From contig NC_064472.1 of the NCBI RefSeq assembly GCF_023343835.1, forward strand, positions 10,097,469 through 10,161,468: a stretch of DNA of 64,000 bases, written 5' to 3'. Positions 11,901 to 26,900 of this stretch are shown one piece after another (within the stretch, counting starts at the first letter, position 1; every line of letters begins with the position of its first letter). This DNA comes from Lagopus muta. Taxonomy: Eukaryota > Chordata > Aves > Galliformes > Phasianidae. The notes beneath the pieces are model-generated. The model searched no databases. It was not told the origin of the DNA and saw only the letters and a program-made list of their open reading frames with translations. Both the position numbers and the translations under genes were made by a program.

Positions 11901-14900
11901 GCATGTACAGGAGAAGCTAGCAGGAGGAGCTGGGGGGGCAGCTCCTTCCTGGGGGCCCTCACTAAAGACCAAGCAGTCCTATATGCAGCTAGCACAGGGC
12001 AGGGGACAGGTTTAGAAATCGTGGGATGTATAGCCTGCATCACAACCAGACCCGAGTGTATTCTCTTCCTTTCTCCAGACTGTTCATACAGAGTGCTTCT
12101 CTGCCTCAGGCAGCTGCTGTGCTTATGGGAACTGTGGGCTCCAGATTTTGGTGCATGTGCTCTCCAGCCTGCTGCCATGTCTGACAGGGTGATGGACAGC
12201 AGCAGGAGTGGCTTTGGCTTGCAGTAGGTGTGGGGATACTCTGATGTTGCTTGGTGGCCAGAGGCTTTGCTGTAGCAGGGTGCGGCTTTAGGGCTCATTC
12301 ACGAGTCTGGTGGTGGTGTATTTGTCTTGTTTATGCTCTGCAAGCATGCCCTCAGAAGGAAGACAGGCCTGGCAGCCAGCTTAGCTGCTGTCTGCAATGG
12401 GAGGAGCTGTGACCTGTACACCTTGCCCGAGCTCCCTGTCCCAAGCACTGTTATTGGCATCCAGCAGCGTGGCATGAGAGCAAATCCAGATGGTTGCAGT
12501 GTGCTGGGCGTTCTGCCAGGAAGATCCTGCTGTGTGCTGCAGGGCCTCCTGGCAGCATGGGGCCTCACTGCAGGTTCTGGCCGTGGGGTAATCAGAAGTG
12601 CTGCGTGGGTTGTCCCTGTGACAACATCATGGGTGGTGCTGCTGAGTTGCTCCAGGCAGTGATTTTGTCCATGACAGTGTCCTGGTGCTGGTAGGTGCCA
12701 CAGCACCCAGCTGTAGGGATTTGCTGGAGGTGTTGCCAGCCACACACCGGGAGTTCGATGCAAGGCAGGGGTGGCGGAAAGGCCCCCTGATCTCATGTTT
12801 CCCTGCTGAATATTTCACGAGAGCCGTGCAGGCGGCTGTGCCTGGCTCTGTGGTGGCTCCAGGACTGACCCTGTCCGTCCTCCCAGGACATGCTGATGCA
12901 ACTGGCCAAGGCTGTGGCCAGCGCCGCTGCTGCGCTGGTGCTGAAGGCCAAGAACGTGGCTCAGAAAACAGAAGACTCAGCACTGCAGACACAGGTGATT
13001 GCAGCTGCCACGCAGTGTGCCCTCTCCACCTCCCAGCTGGTGGCCTGCACCAAGGTAAGCACCAACACTCACTTTGCTTCTGCTCAGACTTGAAGTCTCT
13101 GTTTCCTCTGACCCTGGTTCTTTGGAACATCCTCCTTGGGGGTCAAGGACAGCAGTCACTGATGTCGTGGGATGCTGGACAGAGAGTGGGGGCTGCAGAA
13201 TGGCAGCGCTGCCCAGCTTTTTTCCTGTCCTGCAGGTGGTGGCTCCCACCATCAGCTCCCCAGTGTGCCAGGAGCAGCTGATCGAGGCTGGCAAGCTGGT
13301 AGCCAAGTCGGCAGAGGGCTGTGTGGAGGCCTCTAAGGCAGCCACCAATGATGACCAGCTGCTGAAGCAGGTGGGGGTGGCAGCCACCGCCGTCACCCAG
13401 GCCCTCAACGACCTGCTGCAGCACATCAAGCAGCACGCCACAGGTGGGCAGCCCATCGGGCGCTACGACCAGGCCACTGACACCATCCTCAACGTCACTG
13501 AGAACATATTCAGCTCCATGGGCGACGCAGGTAAGAGTGAGTGGCTGGTGGTACCTGGGGATGGTGGGCTTGAGAGGCACGGTGAGATGAAGCAGGTTCT
13601 GGAGTCATGCCTTGTTGGGGGCTCATGCTTGGAGCTTCCCCAAAGATGGAGGGCTGGTGCAGCAAAGCAGCAAATCAGGGGAATTCTCAGGACTTGCTGA
13701 CAGCCTTCCTTCCTTCCTTCCTAGGGGAAATGGTGCGGCAGGCTCGTATTCTGGCCCAGGCCACCTCCGACCTCGTCAATGCTATTAAAGCTGACGCAGA
13801 GGGAGAGACTGACCTGGAGAATTCACGCAAGCTGCTGAGCGCGGCCAAAATTCTGGCTGATGCCACCGCCAAGATGGTGGAGGCTGCAAAGGTTGGTGGC
13901 AGGCGGGAGGAGCCGCTGGAGGCAGGGGCATAGCACAGCGACCTCTGGCAGGATGACAGGAGAACTGAGGGTCATGTCGGATACGATGGCTCTGCTTTGT
14001 CCAGGGGGCTGCCGCCCATCCCGACAGCGAGGAGCAGCAGCAGCGGCTGCGGGAGGCAGCAGAGGGGCTGCGCATGGCCACCAACGCTGCGGCTCAGAAC
14101 GCCATCAAGAAGAAGTTGGTGCACAAGCTGGAGGTGAGGCTGCGGTTTGGGCTGCAGGGGGGAAAGAGGGACAGTGTTTGAACAGAAGGGTACTGGTGAG
14201 CAGGACCTTGGTCTGTGGCAGAGGGCTCCTGTGCTGGGCTCCCCACATCTGACTTGTGCTTTTTCCCTGGTAGCATGCAGCCAAGCAGGCAGCCGCCTCC
14301 GCCACCCAGACCATCGCCGCCGCACAGCATGCCGCTGCCTCCAACAAGAACCCTGCTGCACAACAGCAGCTGGTGCAGAGCTGCAAGGTGAGGGACGTGG
14401 GGGACACAGGCTGGGTGTCAGCGGGCCACTAGGCAAAACTGAGAAAAGCTGCTGTGAAAAAGGGACCTTAAAGCCCACCCAGCTCCAGCCCCCACCATAT
14501 CAGGCTGCCCAGGGCCCCATTGAACCCAGCCTTATGCATCTCCAGGGATGGGGCATCCAGACCTACTCTTTGTCCCATCACTGCACTCCTTGTGCAGTGG
14601 TCAGGGATCTGTGCGTGGGATCGGTGGTCAGATCTTTGCGTGGCTGAGCTGCCAGTGCTGAGGAGGGGAGCTCCTGCCCTCAGAGCCTGAGCAGCTGCAG
14701 CCATCGGGATGCCCACACACTCCATGCCCCTGCTGTGACCCTGCTCTCCCTTGATCACAGGTGGTGGCAGACCAGATCCCCATGCTGGTGCAGGGCGTGC
14801 GAGGAAGCCAGTCGCAGCCAGACAGCCCCAGCGCCCAGCTGGCTCTCATTGCCGCCAGCCAGAACTTCCTGCAGGTACCAGAAAACCTGCTGCTGGATGC

Positions 14901-17900
14901 AGGCAGCAAGACAACTACGTGCCATGCCGTGTCTCACTCTTTTCTTTTTTGACAGCCTGGTGGGAAGATGGTTGCCGCGGCTAAGGCCACCGTGCCCACC
15001 ATCACTGACCAGGCCTCAGCCATGCAGCTCAGCCAGTGTGCCAAGAACCTGGCCGCAGCCTTGGCTGAGCTCCGCACAGCTGCACAGAAGGTGAGGGGCT
15101 GCAGAGGGCAGGCGGGCGGGATGGCTCTCTACACGGGCTGAGCTCTGTGTAATGCTGTCCGTCCTTCCACCCGCTGCAGGCACAGGAAGCCTGTGGGCCC
15201 CTGGAGATCGACTCGGCACTGGGCCTGGTGCAGAGTTTGGAGAGGGACCTGAAGGAGGCCAAGGCAGCCGCCAGGGATGGCAAGCTGAAGCCTCTGCCAG
15301 GAGAGACGGTGAGGGCACGCGGGGTGATGGACACGGAGGCCTGGGCGAGGCCGAGCCCCTCTGTGTTGTCACAGGGCCAAACCCCTCCATGTTGTTTGCC
15401 CTGCAGATGGAGAAGTGTGCGCAGGACCTGGGGAACAGCACCAAGGCTGTCACCTCCGCCATCGCTCACCTCCTGGGCGAGGTGGCCCAGGGCAATGAGA
15501 ACTACACAGGTACTAGCCCTCGGCCCCTAGCCAGGCTGCAGCATGTGGCCAGGCCCTCACTGACTGACTACTCTCCTCTATGGCAGGCATTGCTGCCCGG
15601 GAGGTGGCCCAGGCCCTGCGCTCACTCAGCCAGGCTGCCCGTGGTGTGGCGGCCAACAGCTCGGACCCTCAGGTGCAGGCTGCCATGTTGGAGTGTGCTA
15701 GCGACGTGATGGATAAGGCCAACAACCTCATCGAGGAGGCACGGAAAGCTGTGGCCAAGCCTGGAGACCCTGACAGCCAGCAGCGTCTGGTGCAGGTGGG
15801 TCTGGGCCCCTGGATGGCTGTGGGATGAGGGCGGGCCACCAGGGATGGCTGCTGAACAGGCTTTGTTCATATCTTCTGCAGGTGGCCAAGGCGGTGTCAC
15901 AGGCTCTGAATCGCTGCGTGAACTGCCTGCCTGGGCAGCGGGACGTGGACGCTGCCATCCGCATGGTGGGAGAGGCCAGCAAGAGGCTGCTCTCAGATTC
16001 GGTGAGCTCAGCCTGGGGCTAAAGGGAACCATGAAGTGTTGAGGTGGGCACAGCTGGATGCTCTCCCTGCTGTTGGCTGTGGAATGCCCATCCAGCTGCC
16101 ACCACCTCATGGCAGCTCCTGACACCCTCTATGCCTCCAGTTCCCTCCCAGCAACAAGACCTTCCAGGAGGCGCAGAGCCAGCTGAACCGGGCGGCTGCA
16201 GGGCTCAACCAGTCTGCCAACGAGCTGGTGCAAGCATCACGCGGCACACCCCAGGACCTGGCCAAATCCTCTGGCAAATTTGGACAGGACTTCAATGAGT
16301 TCCTGCAAGCGGGAGTGGAGATGGCCAGCCTTTCTCCAGTGAGTGCAAACACCCGTTTGGAGAGCCCAAAACTGGGCAAAATGGCAGTAGAGGGGTAGGA
16401 AGAGGCTAGGGTTGGTTCAGCAAATCACCAGATCATTGCTGCTGCCAGCTGGCAGACAAAGTAAGCAAAGGGGTCTGTCACAGTCTGGAAAGCACCAAAG
16501 AAATTGAGGGTGGGCACAGAGCTTGGCAATCTGCTGTTGGTGACTCTTATTGGTTCTTTGCAGAACAAAGAAGATCAGGCGCAGGTGGTATCAAACCTGA
16601 AGAGCATCTCCATGTCCTCCAGCAAGCTGCTGCTGGCAGCGAAGGCGCTTTCTGCTGACCCCACAGCCCCCAACCTTAAGAGTCAACTGGCAGCAGCAGC
16701 ACGGTAGGAAGAACTGCTTGCAGTGCATGGAGAGAGGTGGTTAAATGCCAAGGGCTGTGCTGGGCTGCAGACAGCTCAGTTTAGGCCAGGTATCTGTCTG
16801 TATGAGACTCAGCTTGTTACAGGGCTGCGCTAAGCCCATTTATCTAATGTACTCCTAAACTGGATGCTGTTGCAGTCTATGAAAAGAGATAGACCCTGGG
16901 GGGGAATGAGGGTCTCATAACCAAAGCCTCTGTCAATTTCCTATACCAAGATGTGCCCCAAAACCAAGTTAAAGCGTTTGCAGTAGTGATGGTTCTGGAT
17001 GATGAAGCTAACGCTGATCCTCTCCATGTGTGCCTCTCCCCTGTCCTGGCAGGGCTGTGACTGACAGCATTAACCAGCTGATCACCATGTGCACCCAGCA
17101 GGCACCAGGCCAAAAGGAGTGTGACAATGCTCTGAGGGAGCTGGAGGTGAGAAACAGCAACTTGGTGACCCAGGCCCTCCTCTATTTGGGCTTGGCTGGA
17201 TGCTGAGATGTCTAGCGGGGGGAGAAGAGCTACAGGTACAGGGTGGGATGCAGGGAATGCGCTTCCCTTTATGTGGCATCTCTGTCTTTATAGACGGTGA
17301 AGGAGCTGTTGGAGAACCCCACCCAGACTGTCAATGACATGTCCTACTTCAGTTGCCTGGACAGCGTCATGGAGAACTCCAAGGTGAGACAGGAGCAGAG
17401 CAAAGGATGGAGGCTGGGGAAGGATGGGGAGGTTTGGGAAAGTATATGAGGGCAAATGTGGCAAAGGGAAAGAGGCTTTCTCCCTCACTTCTTATGTGGT
17501 GGAACTTGGTGATCTCTGAATCTGGAGCACTCAGTGCCAACAGGAGGTGGTCTCTAGCTGGTGGCTGTGTATCCTTCAGGTGCTGGGTGAGTCCATGGCT
17601 GGCATCTCCCAGAATGCAAAGAACAGCAAGCTGCCCGAGTTTGGAGAGTCCATCAGCGCAGCCTCCAAAGCTCTCTGTGGGCTCACGGAAGCAGCAGCCC
17701 AGGTGAGATACACTCATTCCCAGCCTCAGTATCACTCCTGGGGCTGGGAGCTATCGCCTGCCTCTGTCCCCATGCAGTCCCTCATTGCATCTCTCATGTT
17801 CACAGGCTGCCTACTTGGTGGGAGTTTCTGATCCCAACAGCCAGGCTGGGCAGCAGGGCTTGGTAGACCCCACTCAGTTTGCCAGAGCTAACCAGGCCAT

Positions 17901-20900
17901 CCAGATGGCCTGCCAGAACCTGGTGGATCCTGCCTGCACGCAGTCTCAGGTGAGTATGAAGTGGGCTGCTGTGGTGGGCATTTTCTTGTCTAAAAGGGAG
18001 TGTTGGAGAGGTGGGGAGATGCTGTGGGTCCTGCCTCACTCTGCTCTTCTCTACAGGTGCTGTCAGCAGCCACCATTGTGGCAAAGCACACCTCAGCCCT
18101 GTGCAACACCTGCCGCCTGGCCTCCTCCCGCACCGCTAACCCTGTCGCCAAGCGGCAGTTCGTCCAGTCAGCTAAGGAGGTGGCCAACAGCACAGCCAAC
18201 CTGGTGAAGACCATCAAGGTGCGGTTCCTGTTGGGGCAGTGTGGGCAGGGTATAGATAAGAGAGCACTTGGGTTTTAGGGTATGCTCAGGGCTAGATAAC
18301 TGCTTGCTCTCTCCTGCACACCAGGCCCTGGATGGTGCCTTCAATGAGGAGAACCGGGAGCGGTGCCGCGCAGCCACAGCTCCTCTCATAGAGGCTGTGG
18401 ACAACTTGACAGCCTTTGCCTCCAACCCGGAGTTTGCCACCGTTCCTGCCCAGATCAGCCCTGAGGTGGGGTGTCATTGGGGCGGGGAGGGGTGGTGGCC
18501 TGGCTGTGGTGGGAGCTGCTGCCCACATGTACCAGTCCATCTGTTTCACAAGGCCACTGCCTTCCCGCACAGGGACGCAGAGCCATGGAGCCTATTGTCA
18601 TATCTGCGAAGACGATGCTGGAGAGCTCTGCTGGACTCATTCAGACTGCCCGCTCCCTGGCTGTCAACCCCAAGGACCCGCCACAGTGGTCAGTGCTGGC
18701 CGGCCACTCTCGGACTGTCTCAGACTCCATCAAGAAGCTGATCACCAACATGAGGTGAGAGTGGACTGGAACATCTCAGCCAATCTTGTGTGTGTGGCCA
18801 GGGCCCCTTTGCACTGACCAGTATTGGGTGCACTTCCGAGCATGCTGGGAATATTTTGGCACATCTTGCTTTTGTTCTAGTTGGTTGTTGCCATGGGGAA
18901 GCAAGGAAGGTGTTGTTCCTCTTGCCCCTGTTGCGGCACTAATAAGTGTTGAGGGGCATGTGGTGCAGCTGCAGTGCCTGGCTCCAACACCGAGTTGCTT
19001 GGTGAAAGGGGTCCTGCCCCTCTCCAGCACCAGGGGAAGTTTGTGGTAAAGCGATGGTAAGCCCTGCACGGTGCTGATATGGTTGTCATACAGGGACAAA
19101 GCTCCTGGACAGCGGGAGTGCGACGAGGCCATTGAGGTCCTGAACAGATGCATGCGGGAGGTGGACCAGGCCTCCCTTGCAGCCATCAGCCAGCAGCTGG
19201 CCCCCCGAGAAGGTATCTCCCAGGAGGTAAGTGGGAACATGCTCCCGGGGCCAGGATCTTACCTGGAATCCCTCTGCCTTCACAAAGGGCTTCTGCAGCC
19301 CTTCTTGTGTCTTTAGCAGGAGTCCTAAATCCACCTAGCCAAGTGCTTGTCAGAACACCCTAGCTTAAAGCTGTGTGTCCCTGCTGCCTGTCTGGTTCAG
19401 TGGGACGGAGGAGTGGGTCTGCTCAGGCCACCACTGCACCCAGATCTGATTAGCAGTGCAGCCAGCACCTTGGTGTCCTGCTTAGCTCAGCAAGTTAACT
19501 CCTTCTCACCAGAGCTTAGTGAGACCAGCTCTGCTGTAGCTTCATGCAAGATACTCTCTTTACAACAGGCTTTGCATAACCAGATGATCACGGCTGTTCA
19601 GGAGATCAACAACCTGATAGAGCCTGTGGCCAGTGCAGCACGGGCTGAAGCCTCACAGCTGGGACATAAGGTAACTGAAGGGCAGGGATGGGGAGCTGGT
19701 GATCAGCCACCAAATGTGTGTCAAGTAGTTTGCACCATGAGGAGAGGCTCAGGCTAGCGGGTACTAGGACCTGCCAGCACTGACTCTGCTTTTCCCTAGG
19801 TGTCCCAGATGGCTCAGTACTTCGAGCCCCTCATTTTGGCAGCTATCGGTGCTGCCTCCAAAACACCCAATCACCAGCAGCAGATGAACCTCCTGGACCA
19901 GACCAAAACTCTGGCTGAGTCTGCCCTGCAGATGCTGTATACAGCCAAGGAGGCTGGTGGGAACCCCAAGGTGAGCAGGAGGTGGACATGTTGACACCGT
20001 GAGCTTTGGATGTGTGTCGTGTGTCATATGTGCACGCCCGACACTAAAACTCGGGACAAGCATGTGGTGTCTGCATTGGAGTGGAGTAACTTCATTCTCT
20101 CACTCTGTCATGTCCTTGCAGCAAGCTGCCCACACACAGGAGGCTTTGGAGGAAGCCGTGCAGATGATGAAGGAGGCAGTGGAGGACCTGACCACCACGC
20201 TCAACGAGGCAGCCAGCGCTGCAGGCGTTGTTGGGGGCATGGTGGACTCCATCACCCAAGCCATCAACCAGGTGAAGGGAACACAGAGAGGGCTGTGGGA
20301 GAGGAGGAGTCAGAGTCAAACTCTGTGTGTGACACTTAGTCATTTCTTGTCTTCCTTGGGATGCTGCCACTGAGTCTTGCTTGAGGAGTGGTAAACAGGG
20401 TACTGCGCTTAGGCAGCCAAGGAGGAAGGGAGAGATGCTGGAAGTTGTTCAGATCTTCCCCTGAGGGAGCTCTGGGGGATGGTCTAAGGGAGGAGCATCT
20501 GGAGCCCTTGTGGGAAGCACAAATCTCCTGCCCTGCTGTAGTCAAAGAGGGCCTCTGGGCTGGGGCTGGAGCCAAACTCTCCTGATATATTTTCTTGCAG
20601 CTGGATGAGGGACCAATGGGCGAGCCAGAGGGGACATTTGTGGACTACCAGACCACAATGGTGAAGACGGCCAAGGCTATTGCAGTGACTGTGCAGGAGA
20701 TGGTGCGTACAGGGCCCAGTCTCTGCTCTCCTACGCCCTCTTGCTTGAGGCAGAAAGCAGACAGTGTGCTGTGGTCTCACCCAGGCAAGGCAACTGCCAC
20801 TGCTGCTTGCCTGTCCTACTACAGGGCCCATCTGAGTTCTGCCCTTCTTTCATTGGCAGGTCACCAAATCCACCACTAACCCAGATGAGTTGGGCATACT

Positions 20901-23900
20901 GGCCAACCAGCTTACTAATGACTATGGGCAGCTGGCACAACAGGCCAAGCCAGCTGCGCTCACTGCTGAAAATGAGGAGGTAAGATGTTGGGCCTGGAGG
21001 AGCTGCATTGGATGACTGGCATTTCCCTTTGGGTGTATTGGGTGTAAGGCTAATGCCCTTCAGGCTCTCTCATGCACGTGTTTGCCTGCAGATTGGCTCC
21101 CACATTAAGCGCCGGGTACAGGAGCTCGGCCATGGCTGTGCTGCCCTGGTGACCAAGGCTGGAGCCCTGCAGTGTAGCCCCAGCGATGCCTACACCAAGA
21201 AGGAGCTGATAGAGAGTGCACGCAAGGTCTCCGAGAAGGTGAGCAGCCCTGAGGGTCTCAGAGCATGTAATAGGAGGGGGGGATTCAGATGGTGGGAGGA
21301 GTGCTGGGTTGAACCCCATGTCCTATGCCACCAATCTGGTTTCTCCGGTGGTCATCCTGGACTCTGTCTGCTCTTGGCCATGCTTGCCCTGGCACAACTG
21401 GAGTGGAGGAGCCACCCCAGTTCCCTCCTGACACCGTACCAACTTGTGCTGTGATTGGAGCAGTGAAACAGCTGGGTGCTCACTGCTGAAATGCTGAGCT
21501 ACCAAGGAGTATTGATCACACTCTCATGGCAGCTCAGGGCTCAGTAAACCTGCCCTTATTGAGATGTGTGTAGCATTTGCTGCATTTCTAACGAGCTTGC
21601 AACTCACTTTGGGTGATTGATCTCTTCTGCACCTTCTACTGGCATGGTGGAAAACCTTGTCCGTTTAAAAGCACATTGGTTAATAACAGATGCAAACATG
21701 GGTTAAAAAAAGTAGAGCTGCAGTCCTCCGAAGCAAGATTACAAAAGCAAAACAAACACTGGTTTGTACTGTCTGGCACAAATCAGCATGCTCAGGGCCC
21801 CCTGCAGATTCTTCCTTTCCAAGCTTACTTTCCACCAGGAAAACTTCTGTCTTGAGAGTGCTTGGCAGAGTGAAGGATTTGGATTTAGCACTTACAGAAG
21901 GAATGAGCTATAACGTGTAATAAACTGCACGCCTCACTTGTTTGGAGATTAGCACAGTCCAATGGTACATGCAATCCTAAAAGTGAGAGATACGAGATAA
22001 AAATTACTGAATGCTAAGAAGGGATATAATTCCTGATTCCCCTCCTTGATTTAAAGAGGTGCGTGGTGGGGGCTGCATGTGTCTGCCTCTCCAATCAACC
22101 TACTTGTACCCCACAGGTCTCCCACGTGCTGGCAGCCCTTCAGGCTGGGAACCGTGGGACTCAAGCCTGTATCACTGCAGCCAGTGCTGTCTCTGGCATC
22201 ATTGCTGACCTCGACACCACCATCATGTTTGCCACAGCAGGGACTCTCAATCGGGAGAACTCTGAAACCTTTGCTGACCACAGGTATCAGGGGATAGGAC
22301 ACTTTGCTCAGCTGGAGGTGAAGGGTCAGGCTCTATCCTACCATCTCACATCCTTGTAAGCCGTGGGCTAGCCCCAGAGAAATCTGCAAATTCATGCTGG
22401 CTCTGTTTTCACACCCAGTGTGTACAGACAGAAAGCAGGAAGCAAAGAGCATGTGCACATGCAGAGGGACAGAAACCTGCATGTCATTCTTTAGCACCTT
22501 GTGCAAGCACACCTCTGTGGCACTGCCTTCTCTCTGACATTCTTCTTCTCCCCAGGGAAGGCATTTTGAAGACAGCCAAGGCATTGGTAGAAGACACCAA
22601 GGTGCTGGTGCAGAACGCCACTGCCAGCCAGGAGAAGTTAGCCCAGGCTGCCCAGTCCTCTGTGTCCACCATCACCCGCCTGGCCGAGGTGGTGAAGCTA
22701 GGTGCTGCCAGCCTGGGATCTGAAGACCCAGAGACTCAGGTAGGATGGAGCACCTGCAGTGAATGGAGAGTGCTCATGCCTTGCAGGAATGGAATGGAGC
22801 TGAGGGTGTATGGTCTGGGCTGGACTCCATGTGCCCTGAAGAGGGTTGACTGGGCTTTGACCCTGGTCGGGCACTCTAGCTGAGCTAAATTCCATGTATA
22901 TGGTGTATCCTACAGCGCCCGTGTTTTTTATCACTGGGATGCTCCACCCCAGCTTGAGTGTGAGCAGATCACACTCCTGACCCTGGCCTTGCTTTCCCCA
23001 GGTGGTTCTGATCAATGCTGTGAAGGATGTGGCCAAAGCACTTGGGGACCTGATCGGTTCCACCAAAGCAGCTGCTGGCAAAGCTGGGGATGATCCTGCT
23101 GTCTATCAGCTGAAGAACTCTGCCAAGGTCTGCAATGGAGAAGAAAAGTTGGGGCAGGAGGGCTGGAGAAAGAGCTGGGGGACTTCTGTGCATGTCTAGG
23201 GGCACAGGGAGAATTGTGAGACAACTGGGAGAATGGAGCAGAGAGGCATGTGAAGGGTGGGGCACAGCACACATGAATTGGTGAGAGATCAAAATGAAAT
23301 GGTGTGAGTGGAGTTTGGGGAAGGGACAGTTTTGCACCAAACCAGAGGGAGAGATGGTGCTGGCAGCATCCTAGAGGTTTTGCAGGGCTTTACCTGGCTC
23401 TGTTCTCCCTTCCACAGGTGATGGTCACCAATGTCACTTCCTTGCTGAAGACAGTGAAGGCTGTTGAGGATGAGGCCACAAAGGGGACACGAGCACTGGA
23501 GGCCACGATAGAGCATATCCGCCAAGAACTGGCGGTGAGCACCGCTGCGGTGTCACAGCTGACGCCCTGCCCACCCGCTGCCCCATGCCTCATTCCTGCC
23601 TTTCTCCTCGCAGGTCTTCTCCTCCCCAGTGCCTCCTGCCCAGGTCTCGACCCCAGAGGACTTCATCCGAATGACAAAAGGCATCACGATGGCCACGGCC
23701 AAAGCTGTGGCCGCTGGTAACTCGTGTCGGCAGGAGGATGTCATCGCTACCGCCAACCTGAGCCGCCGTGCCATTGCCGACATGCTGCGCGCCTGCAAGG
23801 TGCTGCATGGGTGGGCGGCGGACGTGGGGCTGGCACAGGGCTGGGCGGACCCTGGCACAAGCCCCAGTGTCATATCTGGATGAAAATGCTGTCTCTGGGT

Positions 23901-26900
23901 TGCAGGAGGCTGCCTACCACCCGGAGGTGAGTGCGGATGTGCGGCAGCGGGCGCTGCGCTTCGGCAAGGAATGCGCTGACGGCTACCTGGAGCTGCTGGA
24001 GCACGTGCTGGTGGTGAGTGTCCCCAGCCCCGTGGTTTGCTGAGGCTGCCCGTGGTCACCAGGTGTTCCCCAGATCCCCAGTTACCCTTGAGCCCCACAA
24101 TTACCCTCACTGAGGTATTTTAGCAAGTTTACCCTTACTGCCTGTACTCAAAGTGCCCAAGGTGAGTGCAGGGCAAAAGATGGGGTGCAGTTGCCAGTGG
24201 CACAACAGGTAGCAATGCCTGTTTTTCAGATCCTGCATAAAAGAGAGACCTATCCCTGCCTTGAGACTGCAGCTATTTGTTGCAGCAGTGCTCTCAGGTA
24301 GTGCTGCTATAATTGCTTTGACCTGAGCTGGACAGTCAGTGTCAAAATGATCCTTGAGGAGCTGGTGCTGGATTCCTGTCTTATTGCTTGTCCCTGTACC
24401 TAGGTTAGACAGGCAAATAAAAGGTGAGGAGGGGTAGGAGTGCTGCCTGTAGTTACTTACAGAAGCAGATATCAGAGCCATAAACAGTCTTTCAAGAAAA
24501 GTATTTGGCTAACAACAGATGGAGATTAACTGGCCATAAACAGGTGGAGGCTGGAAATTCAGCAACACAGGAACAGAATCCTAGAGCAGCTTCCATTAAA
24601 AGTGGTGGGAGGGAGAAGCTTCAGTCAGGGTGCAAACAGAACTTGTTAAGCTCACAGAGGAGTGTGAGACAGACAATGCCTGTGGTGGCAGAGGTCTTGG
24701 CTGCAAAGGCCAGCTGCACCCTATTCAGCTTACTGCTGAATAGTACAGTACTTACAGTACTTCAGGTACTGCTGCTGCTACAGTCCTCTCAGTTGGCTGC
24801 TTTAATTAGCTGTCTTACAAAATCAACGTGGCTTGCTTGAAACAAATGAAATCTGGGTTAACCAGGAGATGGAAAGCAAGGATTCAGCGAAGTGCTTCCA
24901 GTGGCTTGCATTCTTGGCAAGATTACATAGTGACAGACTTGACCCTGCTGCAGGGATGTGCAGGGCGCGTGCCTTTGGAGCTGCTGATAGCCCTGGACCA
25001 GGAGCAGGGAAAAAGAGCAAGCGTGGGTTAGTTACACAGCATGGTTTCACTGGGTTAGTTAAAATGGACTGATAAATCACGTTGTCCAAATTCACCAGAT
25101 GTGAAGTGGTGGAGCTCAGGGAAAATCAAGCTCCCTGGGGAAGAGAATTGCCAGCACTGGCAGAACAAAAAGGAGGCAGGCAGGAGCCAAGGGCTAGAAA
25201 TTGAAGAGAGGCAGGGGAAATCAAGGGATGGTTGATTATGCTTGAAGGAGGAAACCACCAGGATACAGTTCCAAGAGGAGCAGTGAGTTTTGCATGCTCT
25301 AGATCAAATGTCTTTCTGGAAGATGCTGTGGCCACACATAAGACATCACAGCCAAGACTGACGTGCTAGATGAAGTTCTCTGGCTGACCTGTTGTTCACA
25401 GATGATTGGGCATTGACATACTGTGGCAGTGCCCAAGGTCAGTCTACTCACAGAAGCATGCTATTCCACTGCATCTTGGGTGTAACCTTCCAGCTGCCTT
25501 CTGACATCTCCTGAATATCACACATGCAGTACATTCAGTGAAATACTTACCAGAGGTACATCTTGGGAAGGCTATGTCCTCTAGAAAGAGACCATTTAGC
25601 AATTTTAAACATGTCAGAAGAGCAGACAACAGACTTAACAGTATGGCATTTTGTCCAGACGTGCTCGTGAGGGCAAACCGGGCATTGCTGTATGCTGTCA
25701 GCTCAGGAGCTCCTGTGACTTTCCTGAGATTGCCCCACGCAAGTCCAGAATAAAGTCAAAAGCACTCCCAGCCTCAGCAGCATGCCAATCTGTGTGTGCA
25801 GGGTCATGTCGGTGGGAGGGCAGCAGGTTCCTGGAAAGCAGTGAGCAGAAGGCATGCAGAGGTGCTGATGGGGCAGAGTGCAGTGCTGGTCCCTTCCCGT
25901 ACAGAAGGGTGTGGAAGGGGAGGTTATGGACGGGATACTGCCTGATACCAACAGGATACAGCAAGACTTGCTGTGTGTATGCTGGGTTGGTCCCTTTGGG
26001 AGCCAACGCCTCACAGAGTGTGAACAGGAGTGGTTGTAGTTCAAGAAAGAGAGTTATTTAGCTTGGGATGGAAAACGTGGCTCCCAGCAGAGGAGTAAGC
26101 AAGCAGCATATTTCACCAGGGAGGGGAAGGAATTTGAACCTCCTCAGGGATGTGGTATTTTGTAACAATAGGTCTCTGCCACCAAAAGCAGAGAAATTCA
26201 GGCTGAGAACTGCAATCAGGCAGTTAGGAGCAGGGAGAAATAAGGTGCTGCTCTGGGCATGGTGGTCCCTCCAGCCCTGCAGCCTTTGGGTCCGGTCAGC
26301 AGAAAATGTGCTGGGGCTGAAATACGAAGTGGTGATGGCAGCTTCCAGGAAGCCTCTGAACCTTGCTTCCCACTTCTCTGTCTCACCTTCTTCACCCTTT
26401 CCTGCGCGTATCCCATTGCCCGTGTGTCTCTGCGGGGCATTCACTGCCTTCTCTCTCCTCTCCGTCCTCCCGTGCAGCCGGTGAGTAAGGCGACACTTGG
26501 TGTGCTTGCCAGTGTCTAACCTCCGCATGAGCCTTGCTGGCGGCACGTCCGCCTGCCCAGCCCAGCACTGGGGTGAAGCTGCATCTGCGTGGTTTGGAGC
26601 AGGACCCCGCGGTCCGTGCCTGCACTCACTCCTGCTCGAGCTGACGTGTGGCCTCGGGTGTGCCGTGGTGTGTGCATGCCTGTCCCCCAGAGCACCCTCT
26701 TCAGGGTGGCTCCTAGAAGGGGGGTGTGTGTCCTGCAGGGGCTGGGACCTTGCTCCGCGTCCTCCCCTGCCCAGGTTGTATTTGCAGATGAGTTTCCAAG
26801 GGGGGGACAGCAAGGGAGGGAAGGGTTCTGGAGCTTGGAGTACTTTGGGGTGGGGAGGAGATCCAAGGGGACAGCCTCTGAGTGGTGGAAGGGGTCAAGC

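Noticed and set aside
26058-26813. 251-residue minus-strand open frame in the long TLN1 intron
   Set aside because: No domain, no splice or promoter context, and compositional bias only.
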